NCBI GenBank assembly: GCA_900546775.1
Contig: UREM01000026.1
Location: forward strand, 1 to 28,556
Length of the DNA stretch: 28,556 nucleotides
DNA from: an uncultured Collinsella sp.
Lineage (GTDB): Bacteria; Actinomycetota; Coriobacteriia; Coriobacteriales; Coriobacteriaceae
Reading direction: 5' to 3'
The notes under the pieces were generated by a model, which saw nothing but the letters and a program-made list of their open reading frames with translations, made no database searches and was not told the DNA's origin. This document shows, in pieces, positions 8,145 to 16,148 of the stretch. Position 1 is the stretch's first letter. Every line of letters starts with the position of its first letter. The position numbers and the translations under genes are program-made.

Positions 8145-11100
8145 TTACGCCTCCTTCTTGGTCGAAGCAACAGAGCTGGCGGCGGCGGGCACAGCACCAG
8201 CGACACCACCCGCCACATCGAAGCGAGCGACATCCGCGGCGCTCGCGCGACCGGTCACAATGTCAAACGCCAGCTCCTCGGCCTGCGCATGCGTCTTGCC
8301 GACGGCCTCGGCGGCGGCGACAATCGCCAGCACGCGCTCATACTCGGTCGGAATGACCTTCACAAAGTGCTTACTCATCGTCTCAAAGCTGTAGAGCAGC
8401 TTAATGCCGCGTGGACTCTGTGTCGCGTCCACGTGCTCCTGGATGAGCTCGCGAATCTGCGCCAGCTCGACGGCCGTCGGGGCCTTAAGCTCGACGCTCT
8501 CGCGGTTCACGCGGGCGTCGAGCGTGCCGTATTGGTCAAAGACATAGGCCACGCCACCCGTCATACCGGCGGCGAAGTTCTGCCCGACCTCACCCAGGAT
8601 GAGCGCCAGACCGCCCGTCATGTACTCGCAGCCATGGTTGCCGCAGCCCTCGACCACCACGGTGGCACCGGAGTTGCGTACGCCAAAGCGCTGGCCCGCC
8701 AGACCGTTAATGAAGCCGCGGCCGCTCGTAGCGCCAAAGAACGCAACGTTGCCCACAATGATGTTCTCGTCGAACTTGTAGGTCGCATGCGGGTTGGGGC
8801 GCACAGACACCTCGCCGCCCGAAAGGCCCTTGCCAAAGTAGTCGTTGGCGTCACCGCACACGTTGAGCGTAATGCCGCGCGGCAGGAAGGCGCCAAAGCT
8901 CTGACCGGCCGAACCATCGCAATCGATGGTGATGGAGCCGGCGGGCAGGCCCTCGGGATGAGCCTTGGTCACCGCGTTGCCCAGGATGGTGCCCACGCAG
9001 CGGTTGACGTTGGCGATATCGGCGCGGAAACGAATCGGACGCAGGTGCGCACGGGCATCGGCCGTATAGGGCACGAACAACGTGGAGTCGAGCGTCTTGT
9101 CGAGCTCGCTGTCGGCAGCCATCTGCGGCAGGAAGTGACGACCGTCGGCACCCGGGATATGGGCACCAAACTCGCAGGTCGCGCTCGCCAGCACGGGCGA
9201 CAGATCGAGCAGGTTGGCCTTGCGGTTGCCCGGGACCTCGATCTGGCGCAAGCACTCGGGGTGGCCGACCATCTCGTCGACGGTGCGGAAACCCAGGCTC
9301 GCCATAACCTCGCGCAGCTGCTCGGCCACAAAGAGCATAAAGTGCTCAACGTGCTCGGGCTTACCGCGGAAGCCGTGACGCAGGCGGCAGTTTTGCGTGG
9401 CGATGCCGGCCGGGCAGGTATCCTGCTGACAGTCACGCTGCATGAGGCAACCCATGGAGATGAGCGGCATGGTCGCAAAGCCAAACTCCTCGGCGCCCAG
9501 CAAGCAGGCGACGGCGACATCGGTGCCGTCCATGAGCTTGCCGTCGGCCTCGAGCACCACGCGCGAGCGCAGGCCGTTTTGCAGCAGCGTCTGTTGAGCC
9601 TCGGCAAGACCGAGCTCCAGCGGCAGACCGGCGTGCCAGATAGAGTCGCGCGCAGCGGCACCCGAGCCGCCGTTGTGGCCGCTGATCAAGATCTTGTCGG
9701 CAGCACCCTTGGCCACGCCGGTGGCGATGGTGCCGACGCCCGCCTCACTGACCAGCTTGACCGACACGCGCGCGCCGGGGTTGGCGTTCTTAAGGTCAAA
9801 GATCAGCTCTGCCAGGTCCTCGATGGAGTAGATGTCGTGGTGCGGCGGAGGCGAGATCAGGCCGATGCCGGGAGTGGACTGACGGACCTCGGCAATCCAA
9901 GGGTAGACCTTCTTGCCGGGCAGGTGGCCGCCCTCGCCGGGCTTGGCGCCCTGGGCCATCTTAATCTGAATCTCAAAGGCGCTGCACAGATAGCGGCTCG
10001 TCACGCCAAAGCGCGCACTTGCCACCTGCTTGATCGCGGAGTTCTTGGAGTCGCCGTTGGCCAGCGGGGTCTCGCGACGCGGGTCCTCGCCGCCCTCGCC
10101 TGAGTTGGAACGGCCATGCAGACGGTTCATAGCGATAGCCATGCACTCGTGCGCCTCTTTGCTGATGGAGCCGTACGACATGGCGCCGGTGTTAAAGCGG
10201 CGGACGATGTTGAGCGCGGGCTCGACCTCGTCGAGTGCCACCGGGGTGCGGCCGCTGGCATCAAAGTCGAGCAAGTCGCGCAGGCGCACGGCACGGCCGG
10301 TACGGTGCAGACGGGCGCTGTACTCCTTAAAGGTGTCGTAGCTGTCCTCACGGCAGGCGGTCTGCAGCAGGTAGACGGTCTGGGGGTCGATGAGGTGTTC
10401 CTCGCCGCCGAGCGGGCGCCACTTGGTCAGACCCAGCGTAGGCAGCTGATCGGGAGCCGGGCTCTTAAGGATGGCGAGCGCGGCGTCGTAGCGCTCGTTT
10501 TGCTCGCGCTCAACGTCCTCGACACCCATACCACCCACACGGCTCACCGTGCCGGCGAAGTACGCGTTGACGAACTCCGGCGTAAAGCCCACGGCCTCGA
10601 AGATCTGCGCCGAATGGTAGCTCTGCACTGTGGAGATGCCCATCTTGGACATGATGGAGACGATGCCGGCGGTCGCAGCCTTGTTGTAGTTGGCGATGCC
10701 CTGCTCGGCCGTCACGTCCAGGTCGCCGCGTGCCGCCAGATCGCGGATGCACGCATGTGCGTTGTACGGATAGATGCCGCTCGCGGAGTAGCCCACCAGC
10801 GCCGCAAAGTCGTGCGGGGACACGGCGTCGCCACACTCCACCACGATGTCGGCAAAAGTACGCACGCCGGCGCGGATCAGGTGGTTGTGCACGCATCCCA
10901 CGGCGAGCAGTGACGGCACAGGGACCTCGCCCGCCGCAGCACGGTCGCTCAGCACCACGATGTTCACGCCATCGCGGACCGCAGCCTCGACGTCCTCGGC
11001 AAGCTGCTTGAGCCCAGCCTGCAGCGCGCCCTCGCCGGCATCGCGGCGGTAGACGGCACGGAAGCGGCGGGTCTTAAAGCCCACGCGGTCGATGGCGCAG

Positions 11101-12842
11101 ATGCGGTCAAACTCCTCCTCGCTCAGCAGCGGACGCTCCAGGCGCACCAGCTGGCAGGCCGTACGGGAATCCTCAAGCAGGTTGCCGTGGTTGCCCAGGT
11201 AGAGCGTGGTCGAAGTTACCATATGCTCACGCAGGGCATCGATCGGAGGATTCGTGACCTGAGCGAACAGCTGATAGAAGTAGTCAAAGAATGAGCGCGT
11301 CTTCTTGGACAGGCAGGCCAGCGGTGCGTCGATGCCCATCGAGGCGAGTGGGGCCTTGCCCTGCTGGGCCATAGGACGCACGACCTCGTCGACGTCATCC
11401 CAGTGGTAGCCGAGCTTGGCCATACGCACGGCGGCGGGCACCTCGGCGTCCTCGGCGGGCGCGGGCGCGGCGGACTCATCGAGCGCGTCGACGGCCAGCG
11501 TCTCCTCGGCAATCCAGTCGTGGTAGGGCTTCTCCTTGGCATAGCGGGCGCGCAGCTCGTCGTTGTAGATGACGCGGCCGCGGGCAAAATCGACCTCGAG
11601 CATCTGGCCCGGTCCCAGGCAGCCGCTCGTCAGGATGTTCTCGGGGCGCACCTCGATGGTGCCCACTTCGCTTGCCAGCATAAAGCGGCCATCGCGCGTC
11701 ACGTAGTAGCGGGCGGGGCGCAAGCCGTTGCGGTCGAGGGCGGCGCCCAGCGTGCGACCGTCGGTAAAGGCGATGGCCGCCGGGCCGTCCCAGGGCTCCA
11801 TGAGCATGGACTGGTAGGCGTCGTAGGCGCGGCGCTCCTCGCTCAGACTGTCGTTGTGGTCCCACGGCTCAGGTAGCAGCATGGACGCAGCGCGCGTAAG
11901 CGGGCGACCGTTCATAACCAAAAACTCAAGCACGTTGTCCAAAATCGCCGAGTCGGAACCCTCGCGGTTGATGATGGGCATCACGCGCTCAAGATCGTGC
12001 TGCAGCACGGGGCTGTACAGGTTGGGCTCGCGGGCGCGAATCCAGTTGACGTTGCCCTTGAGGGTGTTGATCTCGCCGTTGTGGATGATAAAACGGTTGG
12101 GGTGCGCACGCTCCCAGCTGGGCGTGGTGTTGGTGGAGTAGCGCGAGTGGACGAGCGCAACGGCCGTCTTGACAGCGGCGTCGTTGAGATCGATGAAGAA
12201 GCGGCGCATCTGCGTGGCGACGAGCATGCCCTTGTACACGATAGTGCGCGAGCTCATGGAGCAGACGTAGAAGATCTTGTCGCGCAGGGCAAACTCGGCG
12301 TCGGCCTTCTTCTCGATAGTGCGACGGCACACGTACAGGCGGCGCTCGAAGGCGTCACCCGCCGGCGTATCGTCGGGGCGGCCCAGAAAGGCTTGCAGAA
12401 TGGTGGGCATGCAGGCGCGTGCCGTCTCGCCCAGGTCGTGCGGGTCGACGGGCACCTCGCGCCAAAAGAGCAGCGGCACGCCGGCCTCGGCGCAGCCCTC
12501 CTCAAACACGCGACGGGCATCCTCTACGCCCTTGTCGTCCTGCGGAAAGAACAGCATGGCCACGCCATAGTCGCCCTCTGCCGGCAGAATCTGGCCGCAC
12601 TTTTGAGCCTCTTTGCGAAAAAAGTGATGCGGAACCTGGAACAGGATACCGGCACCGTCGCCGGTGTTCTTCTCGAGTCCCGTGCCGCCGCGGTGCTCCA
12701 AGTTGACCAGAATGGACAGCGCGTCGTCCAGAATCTGGTGATGGCGCTCACCGTTGATATCGGCAAGTGCGCCGATGCCACATGCATCGTGGTCGAATTC
12801 GGGGCGATAAAGGCCCTGCTGTTGAGCGGAATCTGCCTGCAT
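8145..12842 (-). CDS. gltB: Glutamate synthase, large subunit
   Basis: This 1565-residue enzyme makes glutamate from glutamine and 2-oxoglutarate with GltD. After a short propeptide, C21 in DACGIGALAD is the expected N-terminal nucleophile of the class II amidotransferase domain. The central domain follows, then the FMN/2-oxoglutarate barrel, with SGHNGGSG in its C-terminal half. The [3Fe-4S] ligands are C1132, C1138 and C1143 in GCLMQRDCQQDTCPAG. The C-terminal beta-helix is seen in GNVAFFGATSGRGFINGLAG-type repeats. It is slightly longer than the roughly 1480-1530 usual for the family. The start at 12842 has GGGGAGGA just upstream. It is transcribed with gltD and diverges from the NRAMP gene. 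Confidence 0.97.
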   Translation of the reverse strand: MQADSAQQQGLYRPEFDHDACGIGALADINGERHHQILDDALSILVNLEHRGGTGLEKNTGDGAGILFQVPHHFFRKEAQKCGQILPAEGDYGVAMLFFPQDDKGVEDARRVFEEGCAEAGVPLLFWREVPVDPHDLGETARACMPTILQAFLGRPDDTPAGDAFERRLYVCRRTIEKKADAEFALRDKIFYVCSMSSRTIVYKGMLVATQMRRFFIDLNDAAVKTAVALVHSRYSTNTTPSWERAHPNRFIIHNGEINTLKGNVNWIRAREPNLYSPVLQHDLERVMPIINREGSDSAILDNVLEFLVMNGRPLTRAASMLLPEPWDHNDSLSEERRAYDAYQSMLMEPWDGPAAIAFTDGRTLGAALDRNGLRPARYYVTRDGRFMLASEVGTIEVRPENILTSGCLGPGQMLEVDFARGRVIYNDELRARYAKEKPYHDWIAEETLAVDALDESAAPAPAEDAEVPAAVRMAKLGYHWDDVDEVVRPMAQQGKAPLASMGIDAPLACLSKKTRSFFDYFYQLFAQVTNPPIDALREHMVTSTTLYLGNHGNLLEDSRTACQLVRLERPLLSEEEFDRICAIDRVGFKTRRFRAVYRRDAGEGALQAGLKQLAEDVEAAVRDGVNIVVLSDRAAAGEVPVPSLLAVGCVHNHLIRAGVRTFADIVVECGDAVSPHDFAALVGYSASGIYPYNAHACIRDLAARGDLDVTAEQGIANYNKAATAGIVSIMSKMGISTVQSYHSAQIFEAVGFTPEFVNAYFAGTVSRVGGMGVEDVEREQNERYDAALAILKSPAPDQLPTLGLTKWRPLGGEEHLIDPQTVYLLQTACREDSYDTFKEYSARLHRTGRAVRLRDLLDFDASGRTPVALDEVEPALNIVRRFNTGAMSYGSISKEAHECMAIAMNRLHGRSNSGEGGEDPRRETPLANGDSKNSAIKQVASARFGVTSRYLCSAFEIQIKMAQGAKPGEGGHLPGKKVYPWIAEVRQSTPGIGLISPPPHHDIYSIEDLAELIFDLKNANPGARVSVKLVSEAGVGTIATGVAKGAADKILISGHNGGSGAAARDSIWHAGLPLELGLAEAQQTLLQNGLRSRVVLEADGKLMDGTDVAVACLLGAEEFGFATMPLISMGCLMQRDCQQDTCPAGIATQNCRLRHGFRGKPEHVEHFMLFVAEQLREVMASLGFRTVDEMVGHPECLRQIEVPGNRKANLLDLSPVLASATCEFGAHIPGADGRHFLPQMAADSELDKTLDSTLFVPYTADARAHLRPIRFRADIANVNRCVGTILGNAVTKAHPEGLPAGSITIDCDGSAGQSFGAFLPRGITLNVCGDANDYFGKGLSGGEVSVRPNPHATYKFDENIIVGNVAFFGATSGRGFINGLAGQRFGVRNSGATVVVEGCGNHGCEYMTGGLALILGEVGQNFAAGMTGGVAYVFDQYGTLDARVNRESVELKAPTAVELAQIRELIQEHVDATQSPRGIKLLYSFETMSKHFVKVIPTEYERVLAIVAAAEAVGKTHAQAEELAFDIVTGRASAADVARFDVAGGVAGAVPAAASSVASTKKEA

Positions 12843-12976
12843 CGCGATCCTCCCCTAGAAATATGACAGTCAGTTGAATAGGCATACTAGGAGCATCGCC
12901 GGTCCGCTGTGTTTCCCACCCGTTTCGAAACAATCGCGTAACGCACGCGGGACATCTACGTCTTGCCATCAAACGC

Positions 12977-13029
12977 GTACATCAGCCTCCAAACATGTCA
13001 AAAAACGACATCTTTGGAGGCTGACGTAC
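12977..13029. repeat. 53-bp hairpin in the gltB/NRAMP divergent region
   Basis: GTAC (12977) to GTAC (13029) encloses TCAGCCTCCAAA pairing with TTTGGAGGCTGA, then ATGTC pairing with GACAT, around an A-rich loop at 13000-13006. It is in the 326-bp gap between two divergent genes, so it cannot terminate either. It could be an operator, a leader structure of gltB or a dispersed palindrome. Elsewhere in the gap, a TTTCGAAA palindrome is visible near 12926; I see no clear gltB promoter. Confidence 0.75.
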
Positions 13030-13103
13030 ACCTTTTGGAGCAGAACAGCATGTCCCCAATGCACCAACCAATCCCCGCTGGACCAATATTTTGTTAGTCT
13101 TGG

Positions 13104-13132
13104 TTAACTTTTTAGCCTAAAACGGGTATCCT
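13104..13132 (+). promoter_or_regulatory. Promoter with palindromic operator candidate for the NRAMP gene
   Basis: TTAACT (13104-13109) and TATCCT (13127-13132) are separated by 17 bp and fit -35 and -10 boxes. The spacer begins with the perfect palindrome TTTTAG-C-CTAAAA (13110-13122). Its position between the two boxes is typical for a repressor. The TTAG/CTAA core resembles metal-dependent DtxR/MntR-type operators, which would fit a manganese transporter. The regulator itself is not in the window. Confidence 0.6.
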
Positions 13133-13168
13133 TTGCGGCGTCAAGCAAACGGCACGCAGGAGCGCACC

Positions 13169-14425
13169 ATGATCAACCATCTCAAACATCATTTTGGCTC
13201 CCGACGCACTGGTGGTCACGGAGGCCTAGACATTGCGCGGCATATCGGCCCTGGGCTGCTCGTGACCGTCGGCTTTATCGATCCGGGCAACTGGGCCTCC
13301 AATATGGCCGCGGGCTCGCAGTTTGGCTACGCGCTGCTGTGGATCGTCACGCTGTCCACGATTATGCTCATTGTGCTGCAGCACAACGCGGCACACCTGG
13401 GTATCGCCACGGGCGCCTGTCTTGCCGAGGCCACGACACGTTACCTCCCCCACTTCGTTGGGCGCACGGTACTCGCCAGTGCCTATCTCGCGACCATCGC
13501 CACCGCCATGGCCGAAGTCCTGGGCGGTGCGATCGCGCTCCAGATGCTCTTTGGGCTGCCCGTGCGCGCGGGCTGCGTCATCGTGGCGGCAGTATCGATG
13601 GCGATGCTCATGACGAGCTCCTACAAGCGCGCCGAGCGATGGATTATCGCCTTCGTAGGCGTGGTAGGACTCTCGTTTTTGGCCGAGCTTGCACTGGTCA
13701 AGGTCGACTGGCCGCAGGCCGCCGCAAGCTGGATCACACCCAGTATGCCCAGCGGCTCGGCCGCGATTATCGTGAGTGTCCTGGGCGCGGTCGTTATGCC
13801 CCACAACCTCTTCCTGCACTCCGAGGTCATCCAATCCATGCACTTCGAAGGCCAAGGCGAGAAAGTTATCGAAGAGCGTCTACGCTACGAGCTCTTCGAC
13901 ACGCTCTTTTCGATGGGCGTGGGCTGGGCAATCAACTCGGCCATGGTCATCCTGGCCGCAACGACCTTCTTTGCGCACGGCATTGTCGTAGACGACCTCG
14001 CCGTCGCAGCGGCCACGCTCTCCCCCATCTTAGGCCCGGCGAGCTCGACCATCTTTGCGGTAGCGCTGCTGTTCGCGGGTCTCTCGAGTAGCGTGACAGC
14101 GGGCATGGCGGCGGGCACCATCACCGCGGGCATGTTCGACGAGGAATACGACATCCACGACCGGCACTCATCGATTGGAGTGGCGGTCTGTTTCGTCGGC
14201 GCAGTGCCGGCGTGCCTGATCGTCCCGAATCCTTTTGAGGGTCTCATCTGGAGTCAGGCACTGCTGTCGCTTCAGCTGCCGATTACGGTCTTTGTGCTCA
14301 TACGACTCACCAGTTCGTCCCGCGTCATGGGCAAATACGCCAACTCGCACCCACTTAACGCGTTGCTCGTAGGGATCGGTGCCGTCGTGACGATTCTCGA
14401 TGTCGTGTTGTTGACAGGGATGTAA
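13169..14425 (+). CDS. mntH: NRAMP-family divalent metal transporter (MntH-like)
   Basis: This 418-residue membrane protein belongs to the NRAMP family, which imports Mn(II) or Fe(II) with protons. The metal-binding motif of helix 1, DPGNWASN, gives D38-P39-G40-N41. The helix 6 motif is M210-P211-H212 in VVMPHNLFLHSEV. Both are canonical, so metal transport rather than a non-metal NRAMP-like function is likely. About eleven hydrophobic helices can be followed. The start at 13169 is preceded by AGGAG six bases upstream; an upstream in-frame start would lie in the transcript leader. It is monocistronic and diverges from gltB. A palindrome within its promoter suggests metal-dependent repression. 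Mn is favoured, but Fe cannot be excluded. Confidence 0.92.
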   Translation: MINHLKHHFGSRRTGGHGGLDIARHIGPGLLVTVGFIDPGNWASNMAAGSQFGYALLWIVTLSTIMLIVLQHNAAHLGIATGACLAEATTRYLPHFVGRTVLASAYLATIATAMAEVLGGAIALQMLFGLPVRAGCVIVAAVSMAMLMTSSYKRAERWIIAFVGVVGLSFLAELALVKVDWPQAAASWITPSMPSGSAAIIVSVLGAVVMPHNLFLHSEVIQSMHFEGQGEKVIEERLRYELFDTLFSMGVGWAINSAMVILAATTFFAHGIVVDDLAVAAATLSPILGPASSTIFAVALLFAGLSSSVTAGMAAGTITAGMFDEEYDIHDRHSSIGVAVCFVGAVPACLIVPNPFEGLIWSQALLSLQLPITVFVLIRLTSSSRVMGKYANSHPLNALLVGIGAVVTILDVVLLTGM

Positions 14426-14453
14426 TGGGACGGGGTACCTACCCAGGCAAACG

Positions 14454-14588
14454 TCTCAATCTGTAACATCTAGACCCGCTTTTGATATCTAGATGTTACA
14501 GATTGAGATCTTCTGCCGGACGGTTTTGGTTTGTCTCGATATGTAACAAGTGGGCCCAATTTCCACCGTTAGATGTTACAGATTGAGA
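14454..14588. repeat. Array of two 55-bp palindromes with a 40-bp step
   Basis: This is the third cluster of the family found at 3994-4210 and 5350-5485. Left arms start at 14454 (TCTCAATCTGTAACA) and 14534 (TCTCGATATGTAACA). Right arms start at 14494 and 14574 (both TGTTACAGATTGAGA). Steps are exactly 40 bp. In the first unit TCTCAATCT pairs perfectly with AGATTGAGA, a compensated change relative to the TCTCGATCT form. The array begins 28 bp after the NRAMP stop. The rest of the 307-bp gap to the rubredoxin stop contains only the terminator at 14656-14693. Confidence 0.9.
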
Positions 14589-14655
14589 CAAAAGGTCGGC
14601 CGGACTCACAACAGACAGGATCGGCCAACAGCAACCGTGATCCCTTGGGGGCGGA

Positions 14656-14693
14656 GGAAAAGGGCCCCGGCCGAGAATTCGACCGAGGCCCTT
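14656..14693 (-). terminator. Intrinsic terminator of the rubredoxin gene
   Basis: Read on the minus strand, AAGGGCCTCGGTCG pairs with CGGCCGGGGCCCTT with two wobble pairs, and TTTTCC follows. It lies 40 bp past the rubredoxin stop. The T-run is short, so efficiency is uncertain. Confidence 0.7.
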
Positions 14694-14732
14694 GGACAGA
14701 GCTATGTTCGGCTTTCGCCGTGTGTCTGCGAG

Positions 14733-14876
14733 CTACTCCTCGACGAGCTCAAACTGATCGGGACCGACGCCACACACCGGGCACACATAATCCTCGGGCA
14801 GCTCGGGCGTATCGACCTCAACCTCGTAACCGCAAACGACGCACACGAACTTATACGTCTTCTTCTCCTCAGCCAT
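14733..14876 (-). CDS. Small rubredoxin-type electron carrier
   Basis: This 47-residue protein is a rubredoxin domain that carries one Fe in four cysteines: C12, C15 (CVVCGYE) and C32, C35 ([12 protein letters not shown]). The VGPDQFE ending resembles the rubredoxin domains at the C-terminus of rubrerythrin and of high-molecular-weight rubredoxin. ATG at 14876 is preceded by GAGAGGAG, and a sigma70-type promoter lies at 14921-14948. The flavin reductase gene is 89 bases upstream on the same strand, so the pair probably forms an electron path from NAD(P)H via flavin to a rubredoxin-dependent enzyme such as a flavodiiron protein or rubrerythrin. No such acceptor is encoded in this window. Confidence 0.93.
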   Translation of the reverse strand: MAEEKKTYKFVCVVCGYEVEVDTPELPEDYVCPVCGVGPDQFELVEE

Positions 14877-14920
14877 GATGTTCTCCTCTCAAACGCGACT
14901 GGTGATGTACTTCATTTATC

Positions 14921-14948
14921 AGTATAGATTCTCAATAATATAATGCAA
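14921..14948 (-). promoter_or_regulatory. Promoter of the rubredoxin gene
   Basis: On the minus strand TTGCAT (14943-14948) and TATACT (14921-14926) are separated by 16 bp in an AT-rich stretch unlike the surrounding GC-rich DNA. The box is about 45 bases before the rubredoxin start. It suggests that rubredoxin can be expressed apart from the flavin reductase. Confidence 0.6.
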
Positions 14949-14965
14949 GTATTTTTAAAACATTT

Positions 14966-15469
14966 CTAGCCTTGATACGAGGACGCCTTCGGAGGCGTCT
15001 TGCCCTTCAGGACCTTATGGTAGTAATCGTAGGTGAGCGGCGTCTCGTCACTCAAGCGCTCGGCATCCTCGACCTCGCCGATAAACAGTAGATGCGTGCC
15101 AACATCCACAGTGTCGATCAAATGGCAGCTAAACAGGGCCGCCGCGTGCTCGGGCACATAGGGCATGCCCAGAGCCGTCTCGCGGGTCTCGTATTTGGCA
15201 AACTTGTCATAATCGCTGCTGGTGCGGAACCCAAAGTTACCGATGTAGAGCATATCGGCGGTCTGATCGATCACGGTCAGCGCGAACGCTTTGGCCGAAG
15301 CGATGACGCCCGAGGTGACGTTGTCCTTGTTCACGGCAACCGAAATGCGCGGCGGCATGGACGTCACCTGCACCGCAGTGTTGATGACGCAGCCGGCGCG
15401 CAGCCCGTCTGCCGCGGCGCTCACCACGTACAGACCGCTCGGCATGGTAAAGAACGCAGTTTTGTCCAT
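14966..15469 (-). CDS. Flavin reductase-like FMN-binding protein
   Basis: This 167-residue protein is a flavin reductase domain (split-barrel FMN fold). MPSGLYVVSA at the start and INTAVQVTSMPPRISVAVNKDN are the hallmark region that binds FMN. GNFGFRTSSDYDKFA followed by a conserved DVGTHLLFIGEVEDAE completes the fold. Such proteins pass electrons from NAD(P)H to flavin or, in Moorella high-molecular-weight rubredoxin, to a fused rubredoxin domain. Here the rubredoxin is a separate downstream gene. The start at 15469 is chosen for AGGGGAG eight bases upstream. The frame is open for 63 more codons, but these run through a terminator hairpin and an inverted repeat. Flavoredoxin is an alternative name. 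Confidence 0.88.
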   Translation of the reverse strand: MDKTAFFTMPSGLYVVSAAADGLRAGCVINTAVQVTSMPPRISVAVNKDNVTSGVIASAKAFALTVIDQTADMLYIGNFGFRTSSDYDKFAKYETRETALGMPYVPEHAAALFSCHLIDTVDVGTHLLFIGEVEDAERLSDETPLTYDYYHKVLKGKTPPKASSYQG

Positions 15470-15520
15470 AACAATCACTCCCCTAACGCGGGTTGGAACC
15501 TCATGGATGTATGTACCCAC

Positions 15521-15551
15521 AAAAAAGGCGGCGCCCACAACGGACACCACC
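15521..15551 (-). terminator. Intrinsic terminator between smpB and the flavin reductase gene
   Basis: On the minus strand GGTGGTGTCC pairs over all ten positions (three G-U) with GGGCGCCGCC around the loop GTTGT, and six T follow. It stands only 51 bases before the flavin reductase ATG, so it either ends the smpB transcript or acts as an attenuator in the flavin reductase leader. Confidence 0.75.
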
Positions 15552-15598
15552 TTTGAGACATATGTGTCAAAACAGTATAAGCAAGATGAGACCCCCGC

Positions 15599-15665
15599 AG
15601 TTGCGGTGAAATAAGGACTGAATAGCCCCTCAAACAGGCAAAACAGTCCGTATTCCACCGCAACT
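15599..15665. repeat. 22-bp inverted repeat after smpB
   Basis: AGTTGCGGTGAAATAAGGAC (start of the left arm, 15599-15620) pairs with the right arm 15644-15665 with two mismatches in 22 bases. A 23-base loop separates them. It begins 12 bases after the smpB stop. There is no T-run directly after either arm, so together with the terminator 50 bp further on it looks like a composite element rather than a simple terminator. Confidence 0.8.
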
Positions 15666-15677
15666 TATACAGAACGC

Positions 15678-16148
15678 CTAGCGATTGCGCTCCTTGAGGG
15701 CGCGGTCGATCTCGCGCTGGACATCGCGCTTGGCCATATCCTCGCGCTTGTCGTAAAGCTTCTTGCCGCGGCCTAGGCCCAGCAGCAGCTTTACGCGGCC
15801 GTCGGTATTAAAGTAGAGCTCCAGCGGCACCAGCGCATAGCCGCGGTTGCGAAGTTTGCCGTCAAGAAAGTCGATCTCCTTGCGGTGCAGCAGCAGACGG
15901 CGCCGACGGTCGGGATCGCGATTCCACACGCCACCATGGCTATAAGGGTGGATATGCAGGCCGACGAGCCAGCACTCCCCACCACGAATCAGTGCGAAGG
16001 TATCGGTAATCTGGCACGCGCGCTCGCGAATCGACTTGACCTCGGTACCGCTCAGCTCAATACCGCACTCAAACGTCTCATCGATAAAGTACTCGTGATG
16101 TGCCGAGCGATTCTTGGAAATGAGCTTGCGCTCGCGCTTACTGGGCAT
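15678..16148 (-). CDS. smpB: SsrA-binding protein SmpB
   Basis: This 156-residue protein binds tmRNA and delivers it to stalled ribosomes for trans-translation. Typical segments are present in order: KLISKNRSAHHEYFI at the N-terminus, GIELSGTEVKSIR, the RNA-binding barrel with GYALVPLELYF, and GLGRGKKLYDKRE before the basic C-terminal helix (KRDVQREIDRALKE). The length matches the family. The start at 16148 has AAGGAGG upstream and overlaps the end of the TPR gene by 11 bases, suggesting coupled translation. No tmRNA gene is visible beside it. RNase R, which works in the same quality-control route, is encoded 8 kb away. Confidence 0.97.
   Translation of the reverse strand: MPSKRERKLISKNRSAHHEYFIDETFECGIELSGTEVKSIRERACQITDTFALIRGGECWLVGLHIHPYSHGGVWNRDPDRRRRLLLHRKEIDFLDGKLRNRGYALVPLELYFNTDGRVKLLLGLGRGKKLYDKREDMAKRDVQREIDRALKERNR

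Noticed and set aside
15470..15658. 63-residue N-terminal extension of the flavin reductase
   Set aside because: It would be translated from an inverted repeat and a terminator. The start at 15469 has AGGGGAG upstream and matches the family's N-terminus.
15470..15677. tmRNA gene next to smpB
   Set aside because: The gap is only 208 bp and is explained by a terminator and an inverted repeat; no tRNA-like ends or tag reading frame were found.
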